DNA of 64,000 bases from Chitinophagales bacterium (GTDB taxonomy: Bacteria; Bacteroidota; Bacteroidia; Chitinophagales; Saprospiraceae), in contig JAFLBP010000011.1 in assembly GCA_017303875.1 (NCBI GenBank), positions 62,001 to 126,000 of the forward strand. The letters run 5' to 3'. Below the pieces are notes generated by a model. That model was given only the letters and a program-made list of their open reading frames with translations, ran no database searches and was not told the origin of the DNA. The position numbers were made by a program, and so were the translations under genes. This document shows positions 41,226-49,592 of this stretch, one piece after another (within the stretch, counting starts at the first letter, position 1; every line of letters begins with the position of its first letter).

Positions 41226-42821
41226 TCATTCATCACTCATCATTATTATCGCCATCCCTTTATCAAAAGGATCAAGTGCAGATTTCAGTATTTCTACAAA
41301 TCCCGGGCCGTATTTTAGTAAATAGGGTAAAAAGTTGTCGGAACGCTCCTGTAAACCGCCACCGGGAAAGTATTTTTCCTTAAACGTGCGCAACTGATTA
41401 AGCGTCACTTCGTGTTTTTGCTTTTCCGCGCGGCGCAGGCGGCCCTCCCATTGTTCCAGGGCGCCCTCGGCCTTGACGGATTCTGCCAGCACCGACTTTT
41501 CCAGCGTCGGATCTATGGTATTGGCTTTGGTGGCCAATCGCTGATAAATGGACTTCAAATCCGCAATTTCTTGTTCTAAACTAATCTCTGCCGCCGCATT
41601 TTTTTCTATAAACTGTCGGATCAGGTATTCTGTATCCTGAAAGCTTTCTTCGGCACTGAAACCAAATTTTTCCAATTTCTTCACCGCATCGCGGTCGTAC
41701 CAATGCACCGAATTGCGGCGTATCAATACCGGAAACGGCACACCATAATGCTCAAACAAACCTTTGCGCTCCAGCCAATAGGCCAGTTCGCCGCCGCCGC
41801 CCACATAGGCCAAATTGGGGAAAATCATTTCCTGATACAAAGGACGCAACACCACATTCGGACTAAAACGCTCCGGATGGGCTTCAATTTCAGCCAGTAT
41901 TTCGCTGTGTGTAAAAGTATACGCGCTGTTTAATACCTTAAACTGACCGGCTTCCTGCACAATGCGCTCGCGCATACCCGGTATCAGATAAAAAAGATTG
42001 ATCTCCCTGGGCGAAGCCTGCGCCTTGAAGCCAATGGCCTGCAAAGCCGCAATACTTTCATTGACAAGGCGAACGGCATGTTGCGGCCCCATTTCATCCT
42101 GCATCACGGGCCTGAATTGCGCTTTTAAACGGGCGTCGTTGCCGTCTGCAACAATCAGTCCATATTGCCCGAATAAATCATGCAGCATGGCGCGGGTAGC
42201 TTGTGCGATGCTACGACCGGGTGCATAGGCCGACTGTACACGTGCCATGAGGGCCTGCGCAGCATCACTTTGTCCCATAATGGCTGTAAGTTCTTCCAGA
42301 AACAAGCTCAGCCCGTCGGTACGCATGGAACCAACGGCGCCGCTTTCAGTAGTTTCCCAGACTAATTTTTTACTAAATAGATTTATTTTATTCAATTCGT
42401 CCAAATCATGGTCCTCGCTGCCCAGCACAAAAACGGGTATTACCGCAACGCCATGTCGTGCTTCGATCTGCTCCGCCAGCGTGATTGCGGTGATGGCCTT
42501 GTATAAAAAATACAATGGGCCAAGCAGTATGCTCGGCTGGTGTGCAGTAATAACGGTAAAGGTATTTTCCTGCGTCAGTTTTTCAATATTTGCTGAAACA
42601 GCAGCCATTTGCGGTAAACCCGCATATTGCTCTGTTAATACTGCCGACAACAAAGTACGAGGTGTTGCGTACTGCCTTCTATTGGCAATGACCGCTTCAA
42701 ACGTATCTAAATCGGGTGTATATTGGTAAAACGGGCGCAATTCCGGCACAAGGGTGGCGTAGGCTACGTCGGTTTTGGCGAACTGGGGCACCTCCGGAAA
42801 GGGCAAGACGATTTTTTTCAT
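41226..42821 (-). CDS. bshC: Bacillithiol biosynthesis cysteine-adding enzyme BshC
   Basis: Adds cysteine to glucosaminyl malate in the last step of bacillithiol synthesis, the thiol that replaces glutathione in many Bacteroidota and Firmicutes. The 531 residues match the family. Typical are VITAHQPSILLGPLYFLYKA near the N-terminus, VFVLGSEDHDLDELNKINLF, the middle SAYTFTHSEILAEIEAHPER and FPNLAYVGGGGELAYWLE, and a long C-terminal coiled coil. The ATG at 42821 gives MKKIVLPFPEVPQF; one at 42839 is also in frame. It is divergent from mqnB. The cysteine ligase activity of BshC has been hard to show directly in vitro, so the reaction is taken from family knowledge. Confidence 0.94.
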   Translation of the reverse strand: MKKIVLPFPEVPQFAKTDVAYATLVPELRPFYQYTPDLDTFEAVIANRRQYATPRTLLSAVLTEQYAGLPQMAAVSANIEKLTQENTFTVITAHQPSILLGPLYFLYKAITAITLAEQIEARHGVAVIPVFVLGSEDHDLDELNKINLFSKKLVWETTESGAVGSMRTDGLSLFLEELTAIMGQSDAAQALMARVQSAYAPGRSIAQATRAMLHDLFGQYGLIVADGNDARLKAQFRPVMQDEMGPQHAVRLVNESIAALQAIGFKAQASPREINLFYLIPGMRERIVQEAGQFKVLNSAYTFTHSEILAEIEAHPERFSPNVVLRPLYQEMIFPNLAYVGGGGELAYWLERKGLFEHYGVPFPVLIRRNSVHWYDRDAVKKLEKFGFSAEESFQDTEYLIRQFIEKNAAAEISLEQEIADLKSIYQRLATKANTIDPTLEKSVLAESVKAEGALEQWEGRLRRAEKQKHEVTLNQLRTFKEKYFPGGGLQERSDNFLPYLLKYGPGFVEILKSALDPFDKGMAIIMMSDE

Positions 42822-42872
42822 GCAGGACAGAATATACAATCAATGGGCAAAGGTCATTTTCTTTGCGCAAGT

Positions 42873-43565
42873 ATGGAAATTTTATTGATCGCCGCAACAC
42901 CTTTTGAAATTCAGCCCTTAGTCAGCAGCTTGCCCAAGGCAAAATTGCTCAATCAGGGCGCTGAAAATCCGCTGACGCAACGCTATGAACTGCCCGATGG
43001 CAATCATGTGGTCGTTTTTATAACCGGTGTCGGCCCGATGAGTACCGCCTGGCATCTGGGCTGGTACTTAGCTGGTCATCGCCCGGACTGGATGATTCAG
43101 GCGGGTATTGCCGGCGCGTTTGATCGGACATTGCAACTCGGCGATGTCGTGCAGGTGGTTACCGAGCGTTTCGGCGACCTCGGCGTCGAGGAAGCAGATG
43201 GTTCGTTTACCGATCTGTTTCAAATGGGTTTGCTGGAAAAAGATGCGCCGCCTTTTTCACAAGGCTTGCTCAAAGATCCGGCTGCCGGGCGTTTTAATTT
43301 TTTGCCACAGGTGAACGGCCTGACGGTACAAAAGGTTCACGGAACCGCCGCATCAATTGCCGCCATTCAAAAAAAATATCCGGAGGTACAGGTGGAAAGT
43401 ATGGAAGGCGCCGCCTTTTTTTACGCTGCCCTGCAAACGGGTATTCCGTTTCTGCAAATCAGAAGTATTTCCAACTACGTAGAACCCCGCAACCGCGAAG
43501 CCTGGAATATCCCGCTGGCCATTGAGCAGTTGAATAGAGTGTTGCTTGAATGTTTAAGTGTTTGA
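42873..43565 (+). CDS. mqnB: Futalosine hydrolase
   Basis: Splits futalosine to release the base and dehypoxanthinyl futalosine in the alternative menaquinone pathway. The 230 residues have the nucleoside-phosphorylase-like fold: MEILLIAATPFEIQPLVSSL, then the nucleoside-site ITGVGPMSTAWHLGW, AGIAGAFDRTLQLGDVVQV, and VESMEGAAFFYAALQTGIPF, with the late IRSISNYVEPRNREAW signature typical of MqnB. The start is set by homology; the frame is open upstream into the divergent bshC promoter region. Confidence 0.93.
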   Translation: MEILLIAATPFEIQPLVSSLPKAKLLNQGAENPLTQRYELPDGNHVVVFITGVGPMSTAWHLGWYLAGHRPDWMIQAGIAGAFDRTLQLGDVVQVVTERFGDLGVEEADGSFTDLFQMGLLEKDAPPFSQGLLKDPAAGRFNFLPQVNGLTVQKVHGTAASIAAIQKKYPEVQVESMEGAAFFYAALQTGIPFLQIRSISNYVEPRNREAWNIPLAIEQLNRVLLECLSV

Positions 43566-43690
43566 GTGTTTTAGTATTTTGGTGTTTTAGTGTTTTAGTG
43601 TTTTAGTGTTTAAGAACTTCAAAAACACCAAAATACATAAACATTTATACCCTAAACCTCTAAAACACCAAAACACTTAAACACTCAAAA
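43562..43690. repeat. Large inverted repeat built from GTGTTTTA units
   Basis: A left half of about seven GTGTTTTAGT-like units (43562-43614) faces a right half of CTAAAACACCAAAACACTTA (43660-43690), making one long imperfect stem. It fills the whole space between two convergent genes (mqnB and the THUMP methyltransferase) and probably serves as a two-way terminator. It resembles the outer arms of 5699-5837. Confidence 0.75.
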
Positions 43691-44815
43691 TCAATACAGC
43701 TCAAAATGCTGGAAACTACATTCTAATGCGCCATTAAATAGGGTAATGCGCTTGCTGGTTTTCAGCCCGATATGTTTGAGCGCATCCCGGTTGGAGGAGA
43801 TAATCCAGGTATTCCAGCCTTTCCAGTGTTGCTTGAGCCGATCGCCGATGCTGCTGTAAAAACTTTCAATTTCCTCTACCTTCATGCGCTCGTCGTAGGG
43901 CGGATTAAACATCAGCACACCGGATTCAGCAGGTGGTTCAAGTTTTTCAAAAGCCATGCGTTGCAGCTGAATTTCTTTTTCCAAGCCGGAAGCCATCAGG
44001 TTGACAGCCGTGGCATTGCGCGCACGTAGGTCTTTATCGGAAGCGTACACGGCATTGGGCAGTTCCCGGATTTCTGAAAGGGCATCTTTTTTAACCGCTT
44101 TCCAGAGTTTTTCATCAAAATCGGGCCAGCGCATGAAGCCGAATTGCTCCCGGTGGAGTTGCGCGGGCGTTCGGGTAGACAGCATGGTTGCTTCGATGGG
44201 CAAAGTGCCGCCGCCGCACATGGGATCGATAAATACGGTGTTACCATTCCAGCCGCTGAGTTGAATCATGCCGGCGGCCAATACTTCATTCAGCGGCGCT
44301 TCTACGGTATCGCGGCGGTAGCCGCGTTTGTGCAGCGATTCATCAGAGGCATCCAGCAGCACGTCGCAATGCGTGCCGCGAATATGCACGTGGATACGCA
44401 GGGTAGGGGCGGAGGTGTTGACGCTGGGGCGGCGGTTGGTTTTGTCGCGGAATTGATCCACCACCGCATCTTTGGTCAGCAGGCCGGCATATTGCGAATG
44501 TCGGAATACCTCGCCCTGCGTTACCGCATCTACGGCCAGGGTGTCGTTTACCCGCATGAATTTGCTCCAGTCGATTTCGCGGATACCATTATACAATTGT
44601 TCTTCGCGGAATGCCGGAAAGCTGTGTACAAAGACAAGTACGCGCAGGGCGGTACGCAGCTCGTAATTGGCGCGATAGAGCAGTTGTTGGTCGCCGCGGC
44701 AGGAGACCCCGCGTTTGAGCAATTGAATGTCGCTTGCGCCCAGTGCTTTGAGTTCTCCGGCGAGCACTTCTTCCAGTCCGGAGAGGGTTTTGACGATGAG
44801 CGTCAGTGAGTTCAT
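43691..44815 (-). CDS. THUMP-domain class I RNA methyltransferase (RlmL/YpsC-like)
   Basis: Methylates guanine in RNA, probably 23S rRNA. The 374 residues start with a THUMP RNA-binding domain (LIVKTLSGLEEVLAGELKAL to VHIRGTHCDVLLDAS) and end with a Rossmann methyltransferase: the AdoMet motif VFIDPMCGGGTLPIEATML near residue 190, DKDLRARNATAVNL, and the catalytic N6/N2 motif MFNPPYDERM near 300. Length and motifs match the YpsC/RlmL N-terminal half; the second methyltransferase of E. coli RlmL is absent. It lies nine bases after pfkA. Confidence 0.92.
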   Translation of the reverse strand: MNSLTLIVKTLSGLEEVLAGELKALGASDIQLLKRGVSCRGDQQLLYRANYELRTALRVLVFVHSFPAFREEQLYNGIREIDWSKFMRVNDTLAVDAVTQGEVFRHSQYAGLLTKDAVVDQFRDKTNRRPSVNTSAPTLRIHVHIRGTHCDVLLDASDESLHKRGYRRDTVEAPLNEVLAAGMIQLSGWNGNTVFIDPMCGGGTLPIEATMLSTRTPAQLHREQFGFMRWPDFDEKLWKAVKKDALSEIRELPNAVYASDKDLRARNATAVNLMASGLEKEIQLQRMAFEKLEPPAESGVLMFNPPYDERMKVEEIESFYSSIGDRLKQHWKGWNTWIISSNRDALKHIGLKTSKRITLFNGALECSFQHFELY

Positions 44816-44824
44816 TGCTTTTCT

Positions 44825-45814
44825 TTATTGCGCCAGAATGTGCGCCATGCGAAGCAGGTCTTTGTTCAAAGGTTTTTGCTTGGCAATGGCCTCTTCAAAA
44901 GGCGTGTAATACACGTTGTTGTTGCGAATACCAACCATGACGCCGGATTTGCCGCTGAGCAGTGCTTCCACAGCATTAAAGCCCAGCACGCTGGCCAGAA
45001 CCCGGTCGAGGGTGCTGGGGGAGCCGCCGCGTTGCAGGTGTCCGATTACGGTCACTTTGATATCGTCGTAAAGGTCTATTTTTTCGCTCACTTTATCGGC
45101 AATATCATAAACCGTTCCCATGTGATTACCTTCTGCAACTAATACGATACTGAACAGTTTGGAGCGTTTGGCGCCGCGTTTGAGCAGTCGCACGAGGTCG
45201 TCGATAGTAGTATCTTCTTCGGGAATCATGACACCGCCGGCGCCGCCGGCAATGGCGGTGTGCAGGGCAATAAAGCCGGAGTGACGGCCCATTACTTCCA
45301 CAAAGAAAAGGCGATTGTGTGAATCGGCCGTGTCGCGGATGCGGTCTACTGCTTCAACGGCGGTATTGACGGCCGTATCGAAACCGATAGTAAAGTCGGT
45401 GCCGTACAGATCATTGTCGATGGTGCCCGGCAACCCGACGATCGGCAGTTGCGGAAATTCCTTCATGAATTGCAGCGCGCCGGTAAAGGTACCGTTACCA
45501 CCCACCACGATGAGGGCGTCTATATCGTTGTCGACTAAGTTTTCATACGCCTGGGCACGGCCTTCGGGCGTCATAAAACGCTTGCTCCGCGCTGTTTTCA
45601 GGATGGTACCGCCCCGGTGAATGATGTTACTGACATCGGTTGTTTCCAGGCGGCGGATGTTGCCGTCGATCATGCCTTCGTAGCCGCGCATGATGCCGTA
45701 AATATGCAGGTCGTTGTGAAACGCATTGCGGACAATAGCGCGCACGGCGGCATTCATTCCGGGGGAGTCGCCGCCGGAGGTCAGAACTGCAATACGTTTG
45801 ATTTCTTTTTCCAT
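44825..45814 (-). CDS. pfkA: 6-phosphofructokinase
   Basis: Phosphorylates fructose 6-phosphate, the committed step of glycolysis. The 329 residues match bacterial PfkA: N-terminal VLTSGGDSPGMNAAVRAIVR, catalytic PGTIDNDLYG with Asp133 and Asp135, substrate motif VEVMGRHSGF, and HLQRGGSPSTLDR. The ATP/Mg site, usually GGDGS/T, reads GGNGTF with Asn107 where Asp is usual; this could change metal or phosphoryl-donor handling. The glycine after it fits ATP rather than pyrophosphate use. It lies upstream of the THUMP methyltransferase, with a nine-base gap. Confidence 0.95.
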   Translation of the reverse strand: MEKEIKRIAVLTSGGDSPGMNAAVRAIVRNAFHNDLHIYGIMRGYEGMIDGNIRRLETTDVSNIIHRGGTILKTARSKRFMTPEGRAQAYENLVDNDIDALIVVGGNGTFTGALQFMKEFPQLPIVGLPGTIDNDLYGTDFTIGFDTAVNTAVEAVDRIRDTADSHNRLFFVEVMGRHSGFIALHTAIAGGAGGVMIPEEDTTIDDLVRLLKRGAKRSKLFSIVLVAEGNHMGTVYDIADKVSEKIDLYDDIKVTVIGHLQRGGSPSTLDRVLASVLGFNAVEALLSGKSGVMVGIRNNNVYYTPFEEAIAKQKPLNKDLLRMAHILAQ

Positions 45815-45872
45815 AATCTTGAAAGCTTAATCGCAGGCGAAAGGTCGCGAAAAAAAATCGGACCGGAAAGGT

Positions 45873-46721
45873 TTATTCCACAACCGGCGCGACGTGGAAA
45901 TCGGCCAGCGGGTAAATCGGTTTGCGAATGATGACGCCGAGTTTGAGTTTGCGGGCGTCCATACATTTCACGAGGCTGTCGCGGAAATGGTGGGCAATGG
46001 AGCCGACGAAGTGAATCGGTACGTTTTGGTGGCCGCTGTACTTGCATACCTGGCGGTCGAGGTATTCCCCAAGACAATCTTCAACGAGGTGCTGAATGAA
46101 AGGGTGATTGATATTATCGCCGAGGAAACGGGTAAAAGTGGCCAGATAAGCGTTGGCGCCTTTTTCATACACGCGATCCTTGATGGCGTCCTGTCCTTCA
46201 GGATAAGCCGCATTGAATGCTTTTTCCAGATCAGCAGGCAGCTCGCGGTAAAATTTGGCGCGCAGCAGGGCTTTGCCGAGATGGGTGCCGCTGCCTTCAT
46301 CGCCCAATAACCAGCCCAAAGAAGGTACATTGTCTACAATGTGCGTACCGTCGTAGTAGCAGCTGTTGGAGCCGGTGCCAAGGATGCAGGAAATGCCGGC
46401 ACTACGGCCACAGGTGGCGCGCGCGGCAGCAAGCAAATCATGCTCTACCTCCACGGCGGCATTCGGGAACACCGCGCGCAAGGCTTCAGCGACAATCTCC
46501 GCCCGGTGCTCGTCGTGTACACCGGTTCCGTAGAAGTAAATTTCCGTTACTTCCGCAGCATCGAGCTTGGGCAGGAGTTGCTCGGTGAGGATGGTACGGA
46601 TATCTTCCGTGCTGTGAAAAAAGGGGCTGAAGCCAACCGTATTTTCAAGCTGTTGGTCGCGACCTCCGCGGAGCAGGAGCCAGTCGCATTTTGTAGAGCC
46701 GCAGTCTGCAATTAATACCAT
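45873..46721 (-). CDS. N-acetylglucosamine-kinase-like protein (BadF/BadG ATPase family)
   Basis: A sugar kinase of the ASKHA fold, 282 residues. Phosphate-1 motif is MVLIADCGSTKCDWLLLRGG; the adenosine region is CILGTGSNSCYYDG near residue 115, and LGWLLGDEGSGTHLGKALLR follows. Family members phosphorylate N-acetylglucosamine, a step in recycling of cell wall or chitin sugars; the glucosaminidase encoded next door in divergent orientation makes this role attractive. The frame is open further upstream, but MVLIADCGS is the standard N-terminus, and the promoter box at 46810-46817 lies before it. Confidence 0.87.
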   Translation of the reverse strand: MVLIADCGSTKCDWLLLRGGRDQQLENTVGFSPFFHSTEDIRTILTEQLLPKLDAAEVTEIYFYGTGVHDEHRAEIVAEALRAVFPNAAVEVEHDLLAAARATCGRSAGISCILGTGSNSCYYDGTHIVDNVPSLGWLLGDEGSGTHLGKALLRAKFYRELPADLEKAFNAAYPEGQDAIKDRVYEKGANAYLATFTRFLGDNINHPFIQHLVEDCLGEYLDRQVCKYSGHQNVPIHFVGSIAHHFRDSLVKCMDARKLKLGVIIRKPIYPLADFHVAPVVE

Positions 46722-46809
46722 TTCGCAAAAGTTTACGCCCCTACGCCGATGGTTTAAATGCTGAAACGACGTGTTGGGCGGGTAGATTGTGTATTTTTTA
46801 CACGATGCG

Positions 46810-46817
46810 CAAATGTA
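46810..46817 (-). promoter_or_regulatory. -7 promoter element for the kinase-like gene
   Basis: On the minus strand this is TACATTTG, a match to TAnnTTTG, about 90 bases before the start. The remaining AT-rich stretch (46820-47006) holds a weaker rightward candidate (TTTACTTTG near 46945) for the glucosaminidase gene. Confidence 0.45.
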
Positions 46818-47006
46818 GCTGCTTTTCCTTGTATTCCGCGCTGTTTTTGTACTTTTTTGGCAAAAAGTATCCACAAAAATAAATATAATATATTTTGTTT
46901 TATAAAATTAAACAAAAAGTTTGTTAGTTTAAAACAAGTGCTTTTACTTTGCAGTCGGTTTTTCCGGGCCAGTACCGGTATTCTTAACGCTTAAATTTTT
47001 TTTGTT

Positions 47007-47783
47007 ATGTTGTACTCCAACGCTTCCCGGAACAATTTTCAGCAACATGGAAAAATGGCATCAAACACTTCTAACACCAATGGCGAACAAACATTCTGGC
47101 GGGTACTTATTCTGCTGGGCCTGACTTATCTGATCTGGAATCAGGGTGGCAACGCATCGTCTTCCGAAGATAAGGAACAAGCCAGTTTTATGGGCATCAG
47201 TTCGCTTTTCAGTTCCGACAAGCCAACTTACGCCTCGCTTGAACTGGAAGAAGCGTCCCGGCGACGTTATTCCTGTATCATCGATCAGGGCTTCGCCAAA
47301 CGTATGGGCGTCAGTGCTTCTCAAGTACAATCGGACCGACAGGCGACGGAGGAATACATTAAGCGCTTTGCTCCGGTGGCAGTGGCGGAGATGCGCAAAT
47401 TCGGGGTGCCGGCAAGTATTACCCTGGCACAGGCCATTCTTGAAAGCGATGCCGGCAACAGCGGCCTGGCAAAGCAGGCCAACAATCATTTCGGACTAAA
47501 ATGCTTTTCCAAAAATTGTAAAAAAGGGCATTGTGTCAATTATTCCGACGACACGCACAAAGACTTTTTCCTGAACTTCAACACGGTTTGGGGCAGCTTC
47601 CGTGCGCACTCCGAATTCCTGCGCGAACACGAACGCTATTTCGGACTCTTTGAGCTGGATCGCAAAGATTATAAAGCCTGGGCACAAGGACTGGCAGAAG
47701 CCGGCTATGCTACCGACCCTCAATATGCCGACAAACTGATCGTGCTGATTAAAAATCTTGGGCTGGATCGGTACGATAAATAA
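47007..47783 (+). CDS. Membrane-anchored glucosaminidase (GH73-type peptidoglycan hydrolase)
   Basis: Cuts the glycan strands of peptidoglycan. The 258 residues start with a short cytoplasmic part and one membrane segment (TFWRVLILLGLTYLIW). The catalytic domain begins near residue 110 and has the family core FGVPASITLAQAILESDAGN, with Glu153 or the adjacent acidic residue as catalyst, then QANNHFGLKCF, and WAQGLAEAGYATDPQYADKL at the end. An extra CFSKNCKKGHC loop with three cysteines could form a disulfide. The start at 47007 follows the long frame; ATG 47055 is the alternative. A strong terminator follows. Confidence 0.88.
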   Translation: MLYSNASRNNFQQHGKMASNTSNTNGEQTFWRVLILLGLTYLIWNQGGNASSSEDKEQASFMGISSLFSSDKPTYASLELEEASRRRYSCIIDQGFAKRMGVSASQVQSDRQATEEYIKRFAPVAVAEMRKFGVPASITLAQAILESDAGNSGLAKQANNHFGLKCFSKNCKKGHCVNYSDDTHKDFFLNFNTVWGSFRAHSEFLREHERYFGLFELDRKDYKAWAQGLAEAGYATDPQYADKLIVLIKNLGLDRYDK

Positions 47784-47813
47784 CTACGGATACCAGACAT
47801 ATAAAAGAAACAC

Positions 47814-47852
47814 AAAAATCCCCGGCTTCACGAATGGAGGCCGGGGATTTTA
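47814..47852. terminator. Bidirectional terminator
   Basis: The perfect arms AAAATCCCCGGC and GCCGGGGATTTT, with an A run before and a T run after, enclose a loop of about 12 bases. It can end transcription from either side and lies between glucosaminidase (rightward) and secG (leftward). Confidence 0.88.
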
Positions 47853-47935
47853 TGTATCGATCATAAATGCGTTTTACAAGAATAGGGGATGCAGCATCAA
47901 ACTGCTGATCCACAGGCCGCAAGTCGCAATTAAAA

Positions 47936-48205
47936 TTACTTGGATTGCAGGGGCGAAGGCGTTGTTGCTGCGGCGGGATCACCACCTACGTTAAGTACCA
48001 CTACAATGCAGAGGGCAACAAGAATACCGGCCAGAATCCAGGTAGCGCGTTCGATGAAGTCAGTAGAGCGGGCTGCACCAAAAAGTTGTTGCGCCTGACC
48101 ACCAACGATGGAGTCAAAACCGCCACCTTTCGGGTTTTGGATCAGCACAGCGGCCATGAGGAGCACGCTTACCAGCGCAATTAAAACCGCAAGAATCTGT
48201 ATCAT
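47936..48205 (-). CDS. secG: Preprotein translocase subunit SecG
   Basis: A small membrane subunit of the SecYEG protein channel. The 89 residues form two membrane helices with the standard loop between them: LIQNPKGGGFDSIVGGQAQQ and LFGAARSTDFIERATWIL. The alanine-, threonine- and proline-rich tail is typical in the phylum. Its start overlaps the stop of the TPR gene by four bases (ATGA). Confidence 0.95.
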   Translation of the reverse strand: MIQILAVLIALVSVLLMAAVLIQNPKGGGFDSIVGGQAQQLFGAARSTDFIERATWILAGILVALCIVVVLNVGGDPAAATTPSPLQSK

Positions 48206-49005
48206 TCCGTCTTATTTTTAAGTTTTTCAATTTCGGCCGCAAAGTTCGCACTTTTTTCCGGATATTTCAAAATTAATCGTTGATACATCTTTATCGCTTT
48301 TTCACGATGCCCCTGGGCGATGTATAAACGGGCCAATGTTTCTGTTACAAGTTCCTGATTTTCAGAAAGGCTGCGCTCGGCTAAACGCTGGGCTTCGGGG
48401 TGCTGCGCCGTTCGTCCCTGCCGGACAGGGGGAGCTGGTTCAGCGGCGAGATCCTGTAACTCGTCTGCCTCCTGCGCCGGGTTGGCCGCCTGCTGTTGCG
48501 AAAAAGGCAGGACAGGAGGGGTAAACTGCGACATCCAGCCCGAAAAGCTGTTGAAGGCTGCGGGTGGTGGCGGAGCAGGGATTGGCGCCAAAACAGGCGC
48601 CGGAGCAGCTACAGGCACAATGCTTTCATTATCAAGGGTCTGTACTTTTTCCGTGGTAGTTTCCGCAGCGGCGCGCGGCACCGGACTCAGGGCTTCCAAA
48701 GCTTGTTTTACGGATTCAATCGACTTCAGCTGAAGCACTTCTTCCTTTTGTGTCATTGCCTGTGGCGCCAAATGGGGCGGCGCCAGCAATTGAAACAGAC
48801 GCTTTCGATCCAGGCTGTAGGCCGAAGCGCCAGACAAGGCACGGGCGGCTTCCGGGTGACTGATCTGATTGGCCTTGATTGCCAGCAGGTAGCGCAACGC
48901 ATGCGCATACGGGTATGCCAGTACGATCGTTTTTAACTCTTCGTATGAAATATTGGCGAGCCGCTCAGGGTCGTTCAATAACTCTATAAAACGTTCTTTG
49001 GTCAT
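48202..49005 (-). CDS. Tetratricopeptide-type protein between lptE and secG
   Basis: A protein of 267 residues. The N-terminal helical domain (KERFIELLNDPERLANISYE, with ALRYLLAIKANQ) is followed by a proline- and alanine-rich linker (PVAAPAPVLAPIPAPPPPAA) and a C-terminal TPR hairpin (TLARLYIAQGHREKAIKMYQ, RLILKYPEKSANF). No signal peptide is seen, so it is probably cytoplasmic. Its place between lptE and secG is common in Bacteroidota, but a function has not been assigned. Translation is coupled to secG by a four-base overlap. Confidence 0.82.
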   Translation of the reverse strand: MTKERFIELLNDPERLANISYEELKTIVLAYPYAHALRYLLAIKANQISHPEAARALSGASAYSLDRKRLFQLLAPPHLAPQAMTQKEEVLQLKSIESVKQALEALSPVPRAAAETTTEKVQTLDNESIVPVAAPAPVLAPIPAPPPPAAFNSFSGWMSQFTPPVLPFSQQQAANPAQEADELQDLAAEPAPPVRQGRTAQHPEAQRLAERSLSENQELVTETLARLYIAQGHREKAIKMYQRLILKYPEKSANFAAEIEKLKNKTE

Positions 49006-49079
49006 GTAAACGGGAAAATGGACGGGCGAATTTAAAACATTTTTTTGAAAACAACAAAATGTCTGTAATTCCGGCCCGC

Positions 49080-49589
49080 TTACCAGTCGTTAAACGCCGC
49101 ATTGAAGATGTCTTCCAGCAGCTGTGGATATATTTGCCGGTTCAGTAGTTCGTCCTGCACATTCAGCAGGTCCTGTGTATTGCTGAACACGGCATTGTGT
49201 CGGTACGACTTTTCAGTGATCCAGCTTTTTTTGTCGTCTTTGTTGTTGTTCAGTCCGACAGAAACGCCCACTTCGAGTCGGTTTTCACTGGCAATTTCAC
49301 CGGGTTGCGGCGCCACGGCCACTACGCGGTATTCATTGATTTTGCCATAAAACTCAATATCGGCATTTTCATTCACCAACTTGAGCCGGGTTTGTGTCCG
49401 GATTTTATCCTTGAATCGTTCGGCAAAGTCGATGCCGCTGCTGGGAGGCGCGTTGGGCGCCGTTACATCGAAAACACGAACGGAAAAGGTAGTCACTTCC
49501 GGGTCTATGCTGATACCCCGAAAGGAATAACAACCGATGAAACCAAGGAGTAGCAGCAGTAAAACTGCGCCAAACAAGTTTTTACGCAT
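49080..49589 (-). CDS. lptE: LptE-family LPS-assembly lipoprotein
   Basis: An outer-membrane lipoprotein that, in the family, plugs LptD to insert lipopolysaccharide. The 169 residues start with a lipoprotein signal (lipobox FIGC, Cys20) followed at once by the characteristic YSFRGISI. The family pattern continues: FSVRVFDVTAPNAPPSSGID, FAERFKDKIRTQTRLKL, then YGKINEYRVVAVAP and a final helix. It is three bases after the GT39 gene and 74 bases before the TPR gene. Confidence 0.88.
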   Translation of the reverse strand: MRKNLFGAVLLLLLLGFIGCYSFRGISIDPEVTTFSVRVFDVTAPNAPPSSGIDFAERFKDKIRTQTRLKLVNENADIEFYGKINEYRVVAVAPQPGEIASENRLEVGVSVGLNNNKDDKKSWITEKSYRHNAVFSNTQDLLNVQDELLNRQIYPQLLEDIFNAAFNDW

Positions 49590-49592
49590 GGT

